From Psilocybe azurescens (taxonomy: Eukaryota; Basidiomycota; Agaricomycetes; Agaricales; Agrocybaceae): a DNA stretch of 64,000 nucleotides. The notes under the pieces were generated by a model. It made no database searches, had not been told where the DNA came from, and worked only from the letters and a program-made list of their open reading frames with translations. Positions 22,736 through 33,190 of the stretch are shown piece by piece. Positions within the stretch are counted from its first letter, which is position 1. Every line of letters begins with the position of its first letter. Where the stretch lies: assembly GCA_023853785.1 (NCBI GenBank), contig JAJIRX010000510.1, forward strand, positions 682,001-746,000, in the 5' to 3' direction. The translations under genes were made by a program, and so were the position numbers.

Positions 22736-25700
22736 TTGAACGCAAGGTTAAAATTTGCTATCATCATGCAAAACACTCCAGAACAAGCATCAGGCCTGAC
22801 ATGGGAAGTGGCGCTGTACATTATTTGGAAGTTTGACCTAGCAGTAGCCCGCTCTGCAGAACACTGTCCCTTTCCTGCAAATTGGGACTTGGAATTTCTG
22901 CATGAAGTCAATCTAGCTGTGGAAGTCCTCATTACGGCAACTCGAAACAAAAGTGTGTCCCCAATATATACGTATAGTTGTTACAAGTTCAATATAATTG
23001 CAGGGAACACAAGTTGGAGGGTAGAAGACTATGTTAAGCAAATGACAACAAACTGCACAGGACGCAATTCTCTTGTGGAAAAGAAGTTGAAGAAGAATTT
23101 TCCTCCATTGTTCTCTCCGAGTCACTACATGGCCGATCCCTGCATCATAGCCGGATAAGGACGATAAATGTCTGTTTTGGTATTTGCCAGGAATTTTAAC
23201 TGATAAGCGGAGGGTGAGTAAACAGGCCGCTGCCGCCCTGATCATGTCGCTGACCGGTGCCCACTTTACTGTATGTCTGTAGAATCAGGTGTGGGAAGAC
23301 ATGCAACACTTGTCCAAAATCCTTGTTGTAAACAAAGGATCCAAAAGTTGGAGAACATCACCTTGGCATTACAATGACAAGGAAGGCTGGTTGCAGCCTG
23401 GAGAAGCGAACCTTTCTCCAGCCTGGTTCCAACAGGGTCATGAGGTCGGTCGCCGAATGACGTTATATTCTCAATACATAATGCTATTGCACAGAAAACA
23501 AATCATTTGGAGGTTTCAAGGAACCTTAGAAATGATGATACAATTATCTGGCTGGAAAGAATAATTAAATTTCAGGCAATCATTGGTGGGATTCTCAGAA
23601 TCATTCAACCTTATCTATTTATCGTTGGTATCAACGCCCTTTCGGACTTGGCGCTTCAAGTGGGAGGAGATTGGTCACAGCGACTACATTCTGCGAATAC
23701 TTCAAGTTTGGGGGACGCCCGTTGAGATGTTAAGTGCGGGGTGGCTTTGTAATTGCCCAATACACAACACCCAATCAAATATTTATATTGATCAGTTCGA
23801 TCTGGGAGGGTAAGCTCGTAAGGCTTATTACAATAACTAGTTTAGCAGAGTACAGACTTAGACGATCGCGCTGGGGTGATCACTAGTAGCTAGAGAACGT
23901 TTTTACAGGCTAGTACACACAAGGCACTTGAATAGTAAGGGTGGTCTCTCTTATATGAGGGCAATCACCAATATCAGGGGGGATCGCTTTTGGGGACGAG
24001 TGTACACGGGACACTTAACAGTTTCTCTTTATAAAACCCAAACTCAAACTTTGTCAAACACTATAAGCGATCACCCGTATTAACACGTAGTAGATCCTTG
24101 GTTCCTATAAGCAACTGGGCACACTAGTCCACAGTCCTTAGTTTACTATAGGCAACGTCCTGAAACAGTCGGATTTCTCTGACAGTCGTCCCTAGTTACT
24201 ATGAGCGATCACTTAGCCTTTATAGGGTTCCCACCCGTACTTAATAATCCCCAGGGCAGTCTTACTATAGGCAACGTCCTGAACAGTCGGAGTTCTCTGA
24301 CAGTCGTCCCTAGTTACTATGAGCAATCGCTAGTCGTATAGGGTTCCAATCCGTACTTAACAATCCCCAGGGCAGTCCACGGATGACTTATAAAAGCCTG
24401 CTTATCAAGTCTAATAGACCTGACGTTGAATATCACAATGGCGATCGCTCACGAAACCAGGTAACGCCCTAATTGCTTAAGGTGAACTGCAGTGTTCGAT
24501 CTCTTATCACACAAATCACTAGTCCTCGAAGTGTTAACACTAGAATTCTTATTCAGAGTAAATTCTGATATCAAATCTGGGGTGTAAATTACTTGGTTCC
24601 TATTCTAAGATACAGGACTGTTTTTATAGACTAAATAGATACTTTGGCTTGTGATAATTGAAAGAGACTAAGAGAAAAGGAAGGAAATGGACCGCGTGCT
24701 GCCTAGCCTTTGCTGCACCAATTATAATAGTGGAAAGTACTAGTTTGCCTGGGCTACGGCGCTTATTTGAAGATAGCATGGTTGTCCATGCGGCAGTGCC
24801 TTCTTGGGTAGCGATCACCCGACTTATTTTATCAGATGGCTCGCGGCTAAGGCATGTCGGGACTAGATTACTTAGGGGTATATTTCCTAGGAAACCCTCC
24901 CAAGGTTCCCCAGCACAGTTGCTATTGGTTTAGGACCCCTGGAACAGCAGGTGCCCTTATCATGAGGCAAGTTACCTCTAGTATCGTGTGGCGATCGCTG
25001 GCTGGGCGATCGCTCACTCACGTTGACTGCATTGCAAATTACAAGTTTTTATAGTCGGATCTATTAGACCGCCATATGCTGAGTTGTACACAAGATTTCA
25101 ATTGCCAATACATTCGGTCCGTGGGGCGATCACCCGTGTGGCGCAGTGATGCCTGATCCCCGAGCGGTTGATCGCCTAATTTAGTGAACAGCCTTTGTGA
25201 GGCCTGGACACAGTGATCGCTTTGCTAATTAATAAGGTTTTCATCACTTGGCGATCGCTCGGTAAGACACTGGTGGGTGTTACCCCTTGTAAGAGCCAAG
25301 GTCATTTCTTAAGGGTTTCTTCTTTGCATGGGACTAATAGTATGATCAATGGAGCGGGCGATCGCCCGGACGCTTCGGTTAGGGGTTGCTTTGATAGCTG
25401 TGTAGGAAACTAAAGGTAGTCTTTGATTCGTAGCACTGATTAATAGGCCACACTACACCTTAGTTAGTTTGTAAGGTCTATTACTCTTGTTGGCCCACTA
25501 GGAAGTAAAGCCTCAAAGCCTAATAGTCTGGCGATATCTCCTACCCTTCACTAGTATAATGTACTAGTTTATTACAGATAACAATCGCAAAAATAAGGGC
25601 CTCTGTGTCTCACTATGAATTGTAAGCTCAGAATGGTTTACACCCTTTCACCGTTCAACGTTATAAGTGTCATAAGTAATCGCGACACACCATTTCACCG

Positions 25701-26017
25701 GGATAACGGATCCGACCATCGTTGGTTTGACATCCTTTCTGCTCTGGGAAATTATCAAAATGGAGTGTTTGAAATCCCAGGAATAGGCTTACAAGTGAGG
25801 TATGACCCAGGGACCATTATTGCTTTACTCGGACGCGTCCTACGACATGGCGCTAAATGCCCCGGGCGACCGTGCTTGCATTGCATTTTATATGAGGAAA
25901 AGCGTGCTGGGTTATTTGGGTTCATTTCAACCAAGTTGGTCGATTCACGGCGATATCATTGAGGATAAAACCATAGTTTGGGAAGAGGGTGAAAAATATT
26001 TATGGTCTGGTTTATAG
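22736..26017 (+). pseudogene. TET/JBP-like 2-oxoglutarate/Fe(II) dioxygenase, split by a 1.93-kb insertion
   Basis: The upstream part (22,766-23,210) ends with a YMADPC segment and, after a one-base shift near 23,157, CLFWYLPGILTDKRR. An intron ends before VWEDMQ. The next exon holds GEANLSPAWFQQGHE (about 23,400-23,444). A helical exon follows (AIIGGILRIIQPYLF). Beyond the insertion (23,723-25,650) the core continues: VISVISNRDTPFHRDNG has the H-x-D iron site (His at 25,696-25,698, Asp at 25,702-25,704), WFDILSALGNY follows, and VLRHGA has the distal His (25,846-25,848). After another one-base shift DRACIAFYMR supplies a candidate 2-oxoglutarate-binding Arg. This motif order is that of fungal TET/JBP proteins, which oxidise 5-methylcytosine or thymine in DNA. 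Joining across the insertion gives W-G-R-P-F-N-V in frame. Function is lost in this copy. Confidence 0.7.
23723..25650 (+). mobile_element. 1.93-kb non-coding element, copy 1 (in dioxygenase gene)
   Basis: 1,928 bp with TG...CA ends (TGAGATGTTAAGTG ... ACACCCTTTCA), flanked by CCGT on both sides (CCGTT if the first T is counted with the duplication). A second copy lies at 35,923-37,848 in the same orientation. It has no convincing reading frame. It contains five GCGATCGC palindromes and many CGATCAC variants. The ends fit a long solo LTR or a non-autonomous LTR-type element; the autonomous parent is not in the window. Confidence 0.7.
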
Positions 26018-26800
26018 AACAAGTGGTTTCTGTCTTTAATTTAACAATTTGGGGGCCTGATATCAACATAATGGACATATTGCGGACGCCGGAGGAAACA
26101 TAATTATGAAACCCCAATTTTGATTGAGCAGCTGCCGCGAAACTGCGATGGTTATCCTTAATACACTGTGAGACTCAGTGAGGTATATAGAGGAATAATG
26201 GATTTCAGAATAAGTCATATCAGAACAAATACTGATGTACATTATGCAGTCCCGGCGCCTAAAGCAAGTCTCTGGGAGGTAAGGCCATCAAACGCACTAC
26301 TGGGACACACAAATTGAAAGAGACATTATACTTTTCATGTTGTTGTTAGCTTGTCGACATTTTCAATACCTGAACTATTGTGCCGGTGTCCAGCAAAGAC
26401 ATGATATGAGTTCTCAATTTGCAGATCGGGAACTGACTTCAAAATATCTGAACACTGCTCGCCTGTACATCTTTCGTGAGCCTGCAAAACAATAGGTTGT
26501 TCATATTAGCGACAGAGAAGATGTTTTCAAAGAGGACGATCTGTAAAGCTGATTAGGAGGAGGAGTCGGGAGCCGGCCATTCGTCCTGTCTTAGTTGCGT
26601 GCATGTATTGCTTCCAATAAACGGGCGTCCGTCGATCCCAAACTGCCACAGGTACAAACATCCAAATTACATGCATCATAAATCACGCCCACGTTTAACG
26701 TCATTGGCATCCACAACTTCAACGCTTAACTTCCCTTCACTCTATTATACTTTATGCCAGTACTTCTCACTCCCCCACATATTCCCTAGGACTGGAGGGA
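26018..26800. other. 3' flank of dioxygenase gene, no gene seen
   Basis: Short frames only. It may contain the degraded 3' end of the dioxygenase gene. Confidence 0.35.
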
Positions 26801-26915
26801 TTGAGAAAGGGAGTGAAGAGAATAGAGGAATAGAGGGAATAGAGGGGATTGAAGAGGGAATGAAGGAATTGGAGAGGGAATGGAGAGGAATGATGAGGAA
26901 TGAAGGGGAATAGAG
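26801..26915 (+). repeat. Purine-only GGAATAGAG-type tract
   Basis: About 115 nt of almost pure purine on plus, built of GAGGGAATAGAGG and GAGAGGGAATGGAGAGG steps. The sequence onward to 27,390 is AT-rich and has a repeated CTGCTTATATAATC motif at 27,053 and 27,091. Confidence 0.6.
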
Positions 26916-27399
26916 TTATTTATAGCCAATACAGTAATAAAGTGGAATTCCCATGGCTTGAAGCTGAGTAAAAACAATTTCCCACACCTTTAGGCAGAAT
27001 ATAAAAATAGATTTACACAGTTACCACTACTATCATACATATACTATACACTGCTTATATAATCCTTATATCATACACCTACTGTACACTGCTTATATAA
27101 TCTACCCTGTATCATTGGATTCCAACTACAATATTTCAATCTATCAATCTTAGTAGTGTAAATTCATGAGTGCAATATAATATATTAATAACTATATACT
27201 ACATTATTATCTACATGCAAAGTCCATTGTAACAAAATAAAATTAAAATTAAAATTATAACAGAGTAAAAAGATGGGCGGGAGGGTATATACTTGGGTTA
27301 AATGAACAAACAAACACATAGATGTAAAAGAAAATGAGAGAACAAAAGAAAAAAAGTGAAAAAGTGAAAAAAATTTTTAAAAAGGGTGGCAGACGGGTG

Positions 27400-27930
27400 G
27401 TCTACATGCTGTCGTTGTGGGCATGGTACGCATCCGCCGTACGCGTCGTTGTCCTTAAGCGGCCGTTGTGTCCGTCATGGCTGTCATGCGTGGCCGTTGT
27501 ACTCCGGTGTCGTACATGTCGTCATCGCTGCCTTTGGCGGCCATCGTGGGTGCCGTACTCGGTGTCGTGTGTGTCATTGTCGTGGCCGCCGTGGGCGTTT
27601 TGTACGTGTTGTACGTGTTATCGTCGTGGCCGCCGTGCGTGTCGTACATGTTGTTGTTGTCGTCTTTATGGCCATCGTGGGTGCCATACGTCAGTGGCGT
27701 ACTCAGTGTTGTGTGTGTTGTCATCGTGGCCGCCGTGCGTGTCGTGCATGTCATGCATGTCGTCGTTGTGGCCACCGTGCATGTCGTACGTGTCGTTGTC
27801 GTGGCCGCTGTGCGTGTCGTACATGTCGTCGTTGTCGTCTTTGCGGCCGTTGTGGGTGCCGTACATTGGTGGTGTACTTGGTGTCATGTGTGTCGTTGTC
27901 GTGGCCGCCGTGCGTGTCGTGACGTAATAT
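27400..27930. repeat. CG-rich GTCGT/GGCCGCCGTGCGTGTCGT array
   Basis: Degenerate short-period repeats (GTCGTTGTCGTGGCCGCCGTG and relatives), open in several frames on both strands. The same units recur at 32,809-33,190, including a shared GTACATTGGTGG..GTACT..GGTGTCATGTGTGTC segment, so the two arrays are related. Long Val/Cys/Arg-rich or Thr/His/Asp-rich frames here are by-products. Confidence 0.7.
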
Positions 27931-28441
27931 ATTAGTTGTGGATTCAGACCTATCAAATTTTGTCCATACATCTGAAAGCCAGGCATCGCCAGGCTCACTG
28001 AGAGTCACACAGAGAATGACAAGACCAAAATATATTAATAGAACAACTGACTAGCTACAGGTGTGTACAGTGCATAAGGTCTAAGGTAAGTCTATATCAA
28101 GGAAATGTGGTTTGGGGATCATAGTCACATGCACATAAATGTATAAGATAAGATAATATGGAAAGGGGCTGTGGTAAGACTGGGGCACCAGGCTTACAGC
28201 ATCTATATTATTTAAGGAACTAAATACATGATAATAATAGCAATAATAATAATAAATACCACGATCAGGACCTATGGTGGAAGAGCCATTGTCCTGATGT
28301 ACATGGCCTGCAGCAATGGTGGTGGACACAACCAAACCATTAGCAGCAGTGAGAGGGCCACTGCTCTGGTTGGAGATTCCCATAGGATAATCAACATCAG
28401 CCACAGTGGTGGAAGGTGCACTGGGCTGATGTGGTGGTAGG
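27931..28441 (-). other. Sequence left of MITE: minus-strand reading frame fragment
   Basis: Minus-strand frame 28,250-28,440 (SAPSTTVADVDYPMG...NGLVVSTT) probably continued into the frame at 28,761-28,900 (TVSVLPTVAADSESLSKPSGLP) before the MITE inserted. The Ser/Thr/Pro-rich product is unknown. 27,940-28,240 has no gene. Confidence 0.35.
28434..28441. repeat. MITE target-site duplication (left), GTGGTAGG
   Basis: The 8-mer GTGGTAGG is repeated exactly at 28,761-28,768. Confidence 0.65.
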
Positions 28442-28760
28442 TAGGCAATGGCATGGGTAAACCCACAGGTATTGCGCCAGCACCCCATACCCTACCCGTG
28501 GGGCAACCCTACCCATAACCCTACGTGTTTACCCACCAAAAGAGAATAAAAACATCCAAATTGGCCCATAATTGAAGGAGATATGACTAATTTCGAAGAA
28601 TTTTGCGAAATCAGTCATATCTTCCTCAGTTTTGGTCCGAAAAATACGTTTTTAGACTCGTTCAAAAGCTGATGGGTAGGGCTATTGTAACCCATACCCT
28701 ACCCGCGCGGTACGCGTACCCCTAACCCATACAGGTTACTCCAACTGGTGCCATTACCTT
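28442..28760. mobile_element. hAT-like MITE, 319 bp
   Basis: The ends are TAGGCAATGGCATGGGT and, on the minus strand, AAGGTAATGGCACCAGT (12 of 17 equal, with AATGGCA shared), flanked by 8-bp direct repeats. No coding capacity. The interior has CCATACCCTACCC blocks near both ends, arranged as imperfect inverted repeats, plus a central TGACTAATTTCG...CGAAATCAGTCA palindrome. TSD length and size fit a non-autonomous hAT element. Confidence 0.65.
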
Positions 28761-29462
28761 GTGGTAGGCCTGAAGGCTTGGAAAGGGACTCACTATCAGC
28801 AGCAACAGTGGGAAGCACAGACACAGTAGGAGGGAAGGTAGAACTGGGAGGGCACTCAGGAGGGGCTACCAAGGTGGCAGCCCCATCAAGCTTCTGCACA
28901 ACACTAAAAAGCGAACATAAAATTAATATATCTATATTTTTGAATGAAAAAAGGGGGAGGGGGTATGCGTACGGTTTGAGGTGGGTGGGGGGCCTTTGCG
29001 GCCTCTGCGGCGTCCTCCTGACGTCGCTGTGTCGAAGTTTTACGGCTGTGAGGGGTGGTATGGGTTGGTTAGCACCGGAAAAGCTCGCAAAAAGCGAGTG
29101 CACGCACATTTCTGAGGGTGCCTTGCCTCTGGCACCCTTCCCTCACCCTCATCGGCCTCTGCTCCTTCTTCCCCTGCTGCGGTTCATAGAGAGAGGAAGG
29201 AGTGGAGAGGGAGGGGAGAGGGAGGGGATGGATGTTTGGGTGGTGGGGAAGGAGGGGAGGGGAGAGTGGATGGGGGGAAAGGGAAGCAAGAATCGAACCG
29301 ACAAAGGGGTGATGTAACATGGAAACCGTGACACCGGCTGTTGCGAAGATGCCGAAATCACGCGTGTTTGATGGACGGATTTTCGGACTGTTTAAGGGTC
29401 CAAAAATATGTCCGGCTGATCGGTATCCCATCAAACGGTTACCGATCAATCAAAATCGTATG
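28761..29462. other. Fragment right of MITE and G-rich spacer
   Basis: 28,761-28,905 is the other half of the interrupted minus frame. 29,180-29,290 is G/A-rich (GGAGGGGAGAGG-type). 29,330-29,460 has no recognisable gene. Confidence 0.35.
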
Positions 29463-29764
29463 TAAATTAATTAATTGATTCTAATCTACATCATAATGAT
29501 CATCATAATGATCGTAACAATGAGCACCATGCGGACGCCAGTAATTAATTGATTCTAATCTACATCATAATGATCGTAATAATGATCGTAACAATGATCG
29601 TAACAATGGGCACCATGCGGACGCTAGTAATTAATTGATTCTACATCATAATGATCATCATAATGATCGTAACAATGATCGTAACAATGAGCACCATGTG
29701 AACGCTAGTAATTAATTGATTCTACATCATAATGATCATAACAATGAGCACCATGCGGACGCCA
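29463..29764 (+). repeat. About 80-nt tandem repeat, four units
   Basis: Each unit opens with (G)TAATTAATTGATTCT and ends with AACAATG(A/G)GCACCATG(C/T)G(A/G)ACGC. Units begin near 29,463, 29,541, 29,627 and 29,708. They differ in the number of internal ATCATAATG and ATCGTAACAATG steps (repeats within repeats). Confidence 0.8.
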
Positions 29765-29913
29765 GTCCGTTTTCGGTTCCGTTCTCGGTTCCGTTCCGCG
29801 GTAATCCGTTTTGTAAACGGATTCCGTTTAATTCCGCTGCGGAATCCACCATTCCGCCGGAATTGATAATAAATAATATGGCAGGGCTTTGTGCCATATT
29901 TCTGCCCTCATTC
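29765..29913 (+). repeat. 0.2-kb repeat, copy 1, left part (split by hAT)
   Basis: Begins GTCCGTTTTCGGTTCCG and continues at 32,748-32,808. Homologous to the unbroken copy at 33,644-33,849. Rich in CGGAATTCCG-type palindromes. Confidence 0.65.
29906..29913. repeat. hAT target-site duplication (left), CCTCATTC
   Basis: Exact copy at 32,740-32,747. Eight base pairs is the hAT length. Confidence 0.85.
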
Positions 29914-32739
29914 TAGTGTTGTTGGCAAAACGTCGCCATATCGCCCTCGCCGGCGATCGCCACCTGAGTGATACTCACCGGCCAAAATGACCCGGCGAAA
30001 GGTGGCGACAATGTCAAGTACTTCATTCACAACCGTAGTTAGTAACTACGTAGTAGAGTAAAATTTTATTGTTTTCAGAACCATATACATCCTCGAAAAC
30101 ATACACTATGTTCCAGAAGCCTAAAGGGGGCCGCCCAGCAGACGACTTTATTCTCGAGCACTTCAAAAAAATCAGCAAGATCAATCAGAAAACCCGTCGT
30201 TGGAAAGTGCAATGCCTGTACTGTCCGGATAGCACACCGGTTATAGACCATAGGGATTCACGCTGTTTGACTCACATATCTAAAGTGGAGTCCTGTCCCA
30301 ATGCCCCTGCAGACATCAGGCAGCAAGCTCGAAAACTCTTGATGTTGAAAGGAGGAATAGAGTCGATTGCCCCTGAAGATCACTCCGACGATGACGTTGA
30401 GATCGTTGATGGTCCTGTCGAGAAGAAGGCTAAAGGAAAACATGGTCAAGTCATTGCAGTCAAGTGTGGGATCGAGCACTTTGCGGACAGGGCACTTACA
30501 AAAGAGGAGACAGAGAAAGCCAATGTCAAAATGTTGCAGTGTGTAGCAGTATCCTGCATAGCGAATATTAAGTTAAACTTGAATTTCATCATCTTACCAG
30601 ATATTTTGTTCACGCAAAGCGTGCCCTTCTCGTCTTCAGAGAACTACTTTTTCTTGAAATGGATCAATTTCGTGAGACCATCATATTCTCCGGCAACTCG
30701 ATATGTTCTCATGGAAAGGCTTCTTCCTGCGGAGGAAGCACGGGCATTCACTGAGGACATGAAGCGGCTAGAGGGTAGAAAGAATTTGACATATCTGATG
30801 GATGGCTGGGAGGATATCCTGCGTCGGGAGTGTGTATGGCTGTATGTTGGCTGAAGTTGGCGAATATCCTGTTGTTCTTGGTCTTGAAGAACTTACCGGT
30901 ATCCGTGCAACAGCTGACAATCTTGTTGTTGTTGCGGATAAAGCTCTGAAGAAGAAAGAAGTCGACCCACTGAATGTCTTGGCTGCATGTACCGACAACC
31001 CAACAACAATGCAGGCTTTTCGTCGAAAATGGACTTCTCCAGGAAAGAATTATTCAATTCTTGTGCGTGTCACATTGACTGTTCAGGTTCTATTAAATTA
31101 AACTGACTATGAAATAGCCGCTTGCTTGTTTCATGCATGGAATAAACACAATAATTGGAAAGATTACAAACTATCCAACAATCAAGAGCACGATAACAAA
31201 GAATACACGAATTGTCACATTCTTCAACTCGTCGCATTACTGGGGTGGTCAGCTTGATATTGTTTGAAGGGAGAAGAAGGTCACTCGTGGTTTGAAGACA
31301 AATACGGAATCACGATTTTATGCCTTAATTCTTCAAGCACTTAGCATTAAAGAGCACAAAGCGTCTCTAACTGAGCTTTGTTCTCGAGATGATGCCAATC
31401 GTTCAATTGGTGGTCTTACTCCGGTTACAAGAGATGTCCTCGACACCGTATTTGACATGGATAGGTGGCGAAGAACTGATTTGCTTATCCGTGTCTGCAA
31501 GCCACTTGTGGACATTATTGGTGACATTGAATCTCGTGATGCAACTTTGGCTGATTGTATGCTTCAGCTTATTTGGGCGACATCGGAGGTGAACAACTTG
31601 AAGCCTAGCACAGATGCAGACCCTGACGAAGTTGCATTTTTACACCATACCCAACGAAGTTTTATCACAGCAATTCCATGCCATGAACACTGATCTGCAC
31701 TGGGTCACTCTTTTCCTTCATCCGCTTTGTCGTAAACTCGCTATTTCCTCATCAGTTCACTCTAGGAAACTCGAAGATGCATATCGAATCACTCTCGACA
31801 TCGCGCTCCGCTGGAAATGGTCCAAGGCTGCTGCAGCAAAACTCCCACGAGATCTCAAGGCCTATTTCCTGGGCGAAGCACCTTTCAATGTTCCTGCAAA
31901 ATCAGATGCAAAGGAGTGGTGGAAATCATTACTCGTTACACCCTCTGATCACCCCCTCAAGACATTGGCCATCAGAATGTTTTGCATTGTGCCACATGCC
32001 GGCTGAGGTAGAGAGATTCTTTTCTAATCTCGGCGGTGTTCACAGCCGCAAACGATCAAAACTGACCATTCCGCACCTCCAAACTTTGGGCACCCTTCGC
32101 AATCATTACACACGCCAAATTCAAGAAGAGGCACTTTCATTGGGAAAGATGACTCGCCGGAAACACTCCCATATGCATACACTACCCAACCCCGGCATCG
32201 ATGTCAACCGTGCCAATTCCCTAGTCGAGAACTTCACCCACATTCCTCTTGTGACCGGTTATGACGACGTAAGCATCGATGGCCCGGAAATGGTCACTAT
32301 GGAGGACATTGACCGAGAATTTGATGAGCTGGAGAAGTCTGCATTCGATGTTGCCAATGGAGATGAACTCGGCAGCGATGTATCACTTGAACAGGTGTAT
32401 GACATTTCGGGACTTGATAAAATACGTGCTGGTGAGACAGCAGACCTTCCTATCGAGTTAGATGTAGAAATCAGGGACTCTGCGGAGAGTGCTGAGGGTA
32501 CTTGGGATCGTGATTCTTTACTTAAATCACTCGGAATGTAGCATAAACTTATTTATTTAATGATTCTTGTTTTGTTTCTACTTAGTTATGCTCAAAAACG
32601 ACGAAGACTACGTGAAATCTCGAAATCTGCTTACAAATGAGTATCGCCAATCGCCAAGTATCGCCACTTTCCCACGCCCAGGGGTATCGCCTCGCCGGGC
32701 GAATGGCGAATGCTCTGGGGAGTATTGCCATCCACACTA
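29914..32739 (+). mobile_element. hAT transposon, 2,826 bp, with TIRs and TSD
   Basis: TIRs TAGTGTTGTTGGCAA (29,914-29,928) and TAGTGTGGATGGCAA (minus, 32,725-32,739) match at 13 of 15 positions and fit the hAT pattern (TAGnGTTGGCAA-like). Flanked by CCTCATTC on both sides. Inside is a BED-finger hAT transposase. Both ends also hold clustered TCGCC/GGCGA motifs, possible subterminal binding sites. Confidence 0.85.
30108..32541 (+). pseudogene. hAT transposase (BED finger, hAT dimerisation domain), broken
   Basis: ATG at 30108 (MFQKPKGGRPADD). The N-terminal BED-type zinc finger is VQCLYC ... HISKVESC (about 30,205-30,310). An acidic linker follows, then pieces of the catalytic core: LTYLMDGWED (about 30,790), VYGCMLAEVGEYPVVLGLEELTG after a shift near 30,828, and DPLNVLAACTDNPTTMQAF. 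After an intron or broken stretch (31,063-31,280) come YALILQALSIKEHKASLTELC and LRWKWSKAAAAKLP. The C-terminal hAT dimerisation region is EWWKSLL...HPLKTLAIRMFCIVPH followed, after a shift at about 32,003, by AEVERFFSNLGGVHSRKRSKL and an acidic tail ending at 32,541. At least three shifts make this copy inactive as read, although the TIRs are intact. Confidence 0.75.
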
Positions 32740-32747
32740 CCTCATTC
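32740..32747. repeat. hAT target-site duplication (right), CCTCATTC
   Basis: Exact copy of 29,906-29,913. Confidence 0.85.
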
Positions 32748-32808
32748 CCGGCGGAATGGCGGATTCCGGCGGACTCCGGCCGAATATGTGGGGGACACAA
32801 AAGCCCTC
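32748..32808 (+). repeat. 0.2-kb repeat, copy 1, right part
   Basis: Continues the repeat cut by the hAT element and ends GGGGGACACAAAAGCCCTC, as does copy 2 at 33,849. Confidence 0.6.
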
Positions 32809-33190
32809 CATGTCGTCGTCGTGGCCGCTGTGCATGTTGTACATGTCGCCGTTGTCGTCGTCTTTGTGGCCATTGTGGGTGCTGTACATTGGTGGCGTAC
32901 TCGGTGTCATGTGTGTCATCGTCATGGCCGCCGTGCATGTCATACGTGTCGTGGTACATGTCCTGCGTGTCGTGGTATGCATCCTGCATGTCGTGGTATG
33001 CGTCCTGTGTGTCGTGGTATGCGTCCTGCATGTCGTGGTACACGTCCTGTGTGTCGTGGTACGTGTCCTGCATGTCGTTGTCGTTGTCCCTACATGCCGT
33101 GTCCACTTTCATATGTACCGTTGTTGTACCGTACACGTTGCGTGTGTCGCGGTACATGCGGTACATACATGTACGCCATCGGTCTATATG
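32809..33190. repeat. CG-rich array with 21-nt minisatellite
   Basis: The first part resembles 27,400-27,930. From 32,947 to about 33,079 a 21-nt unit (CATGTCGTGGTATGCATCCTG-like; YHDMQDA on minus) repeats about six times. The 226-codon minus frame over it is open because the repeat period is a multiple of three. Confidence 0.75.

Noticed and set aside
24658..24933. 91-codon frame in the 1.93-kb element
   Set aside because: In copy 2 the corresponding frame differs in length and end, and no domain is seen; the element is treated as non-coding.
24440..25370. GCGATCGC frequency reminiscent of cyanobacterial HIP1, suggesting bacterial DNA
   Set aside because: The sequence is a repeat with two copies embedded in fungal genes, with TG..CA ends; contamination or transfer is not needed.
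27334..27935. Long Val/Cys/Arg-rich frames on plus and Thr/His/Asp-rich frames on minus
   Set aside because: They arise from the GTCGT-type array, are open in several frames at once and have no protein-like composition.
28480..28740. CCCTACCC and TAACCC runs resembling telomere repeats
   Set aside because: Irregular and inverted within a 319-bp element flanked by an 8-bp duplication; not a telomeric array.
29285..29345. tRNA-like B box (GGTTCGATTC on minus at 29,290-29,299)
   Set aside because: No acceptor stem, D arm or anticodon arm can be formed around it, and no A box at the right distance. No tRNA or tRNA-derived SINE is claimed.
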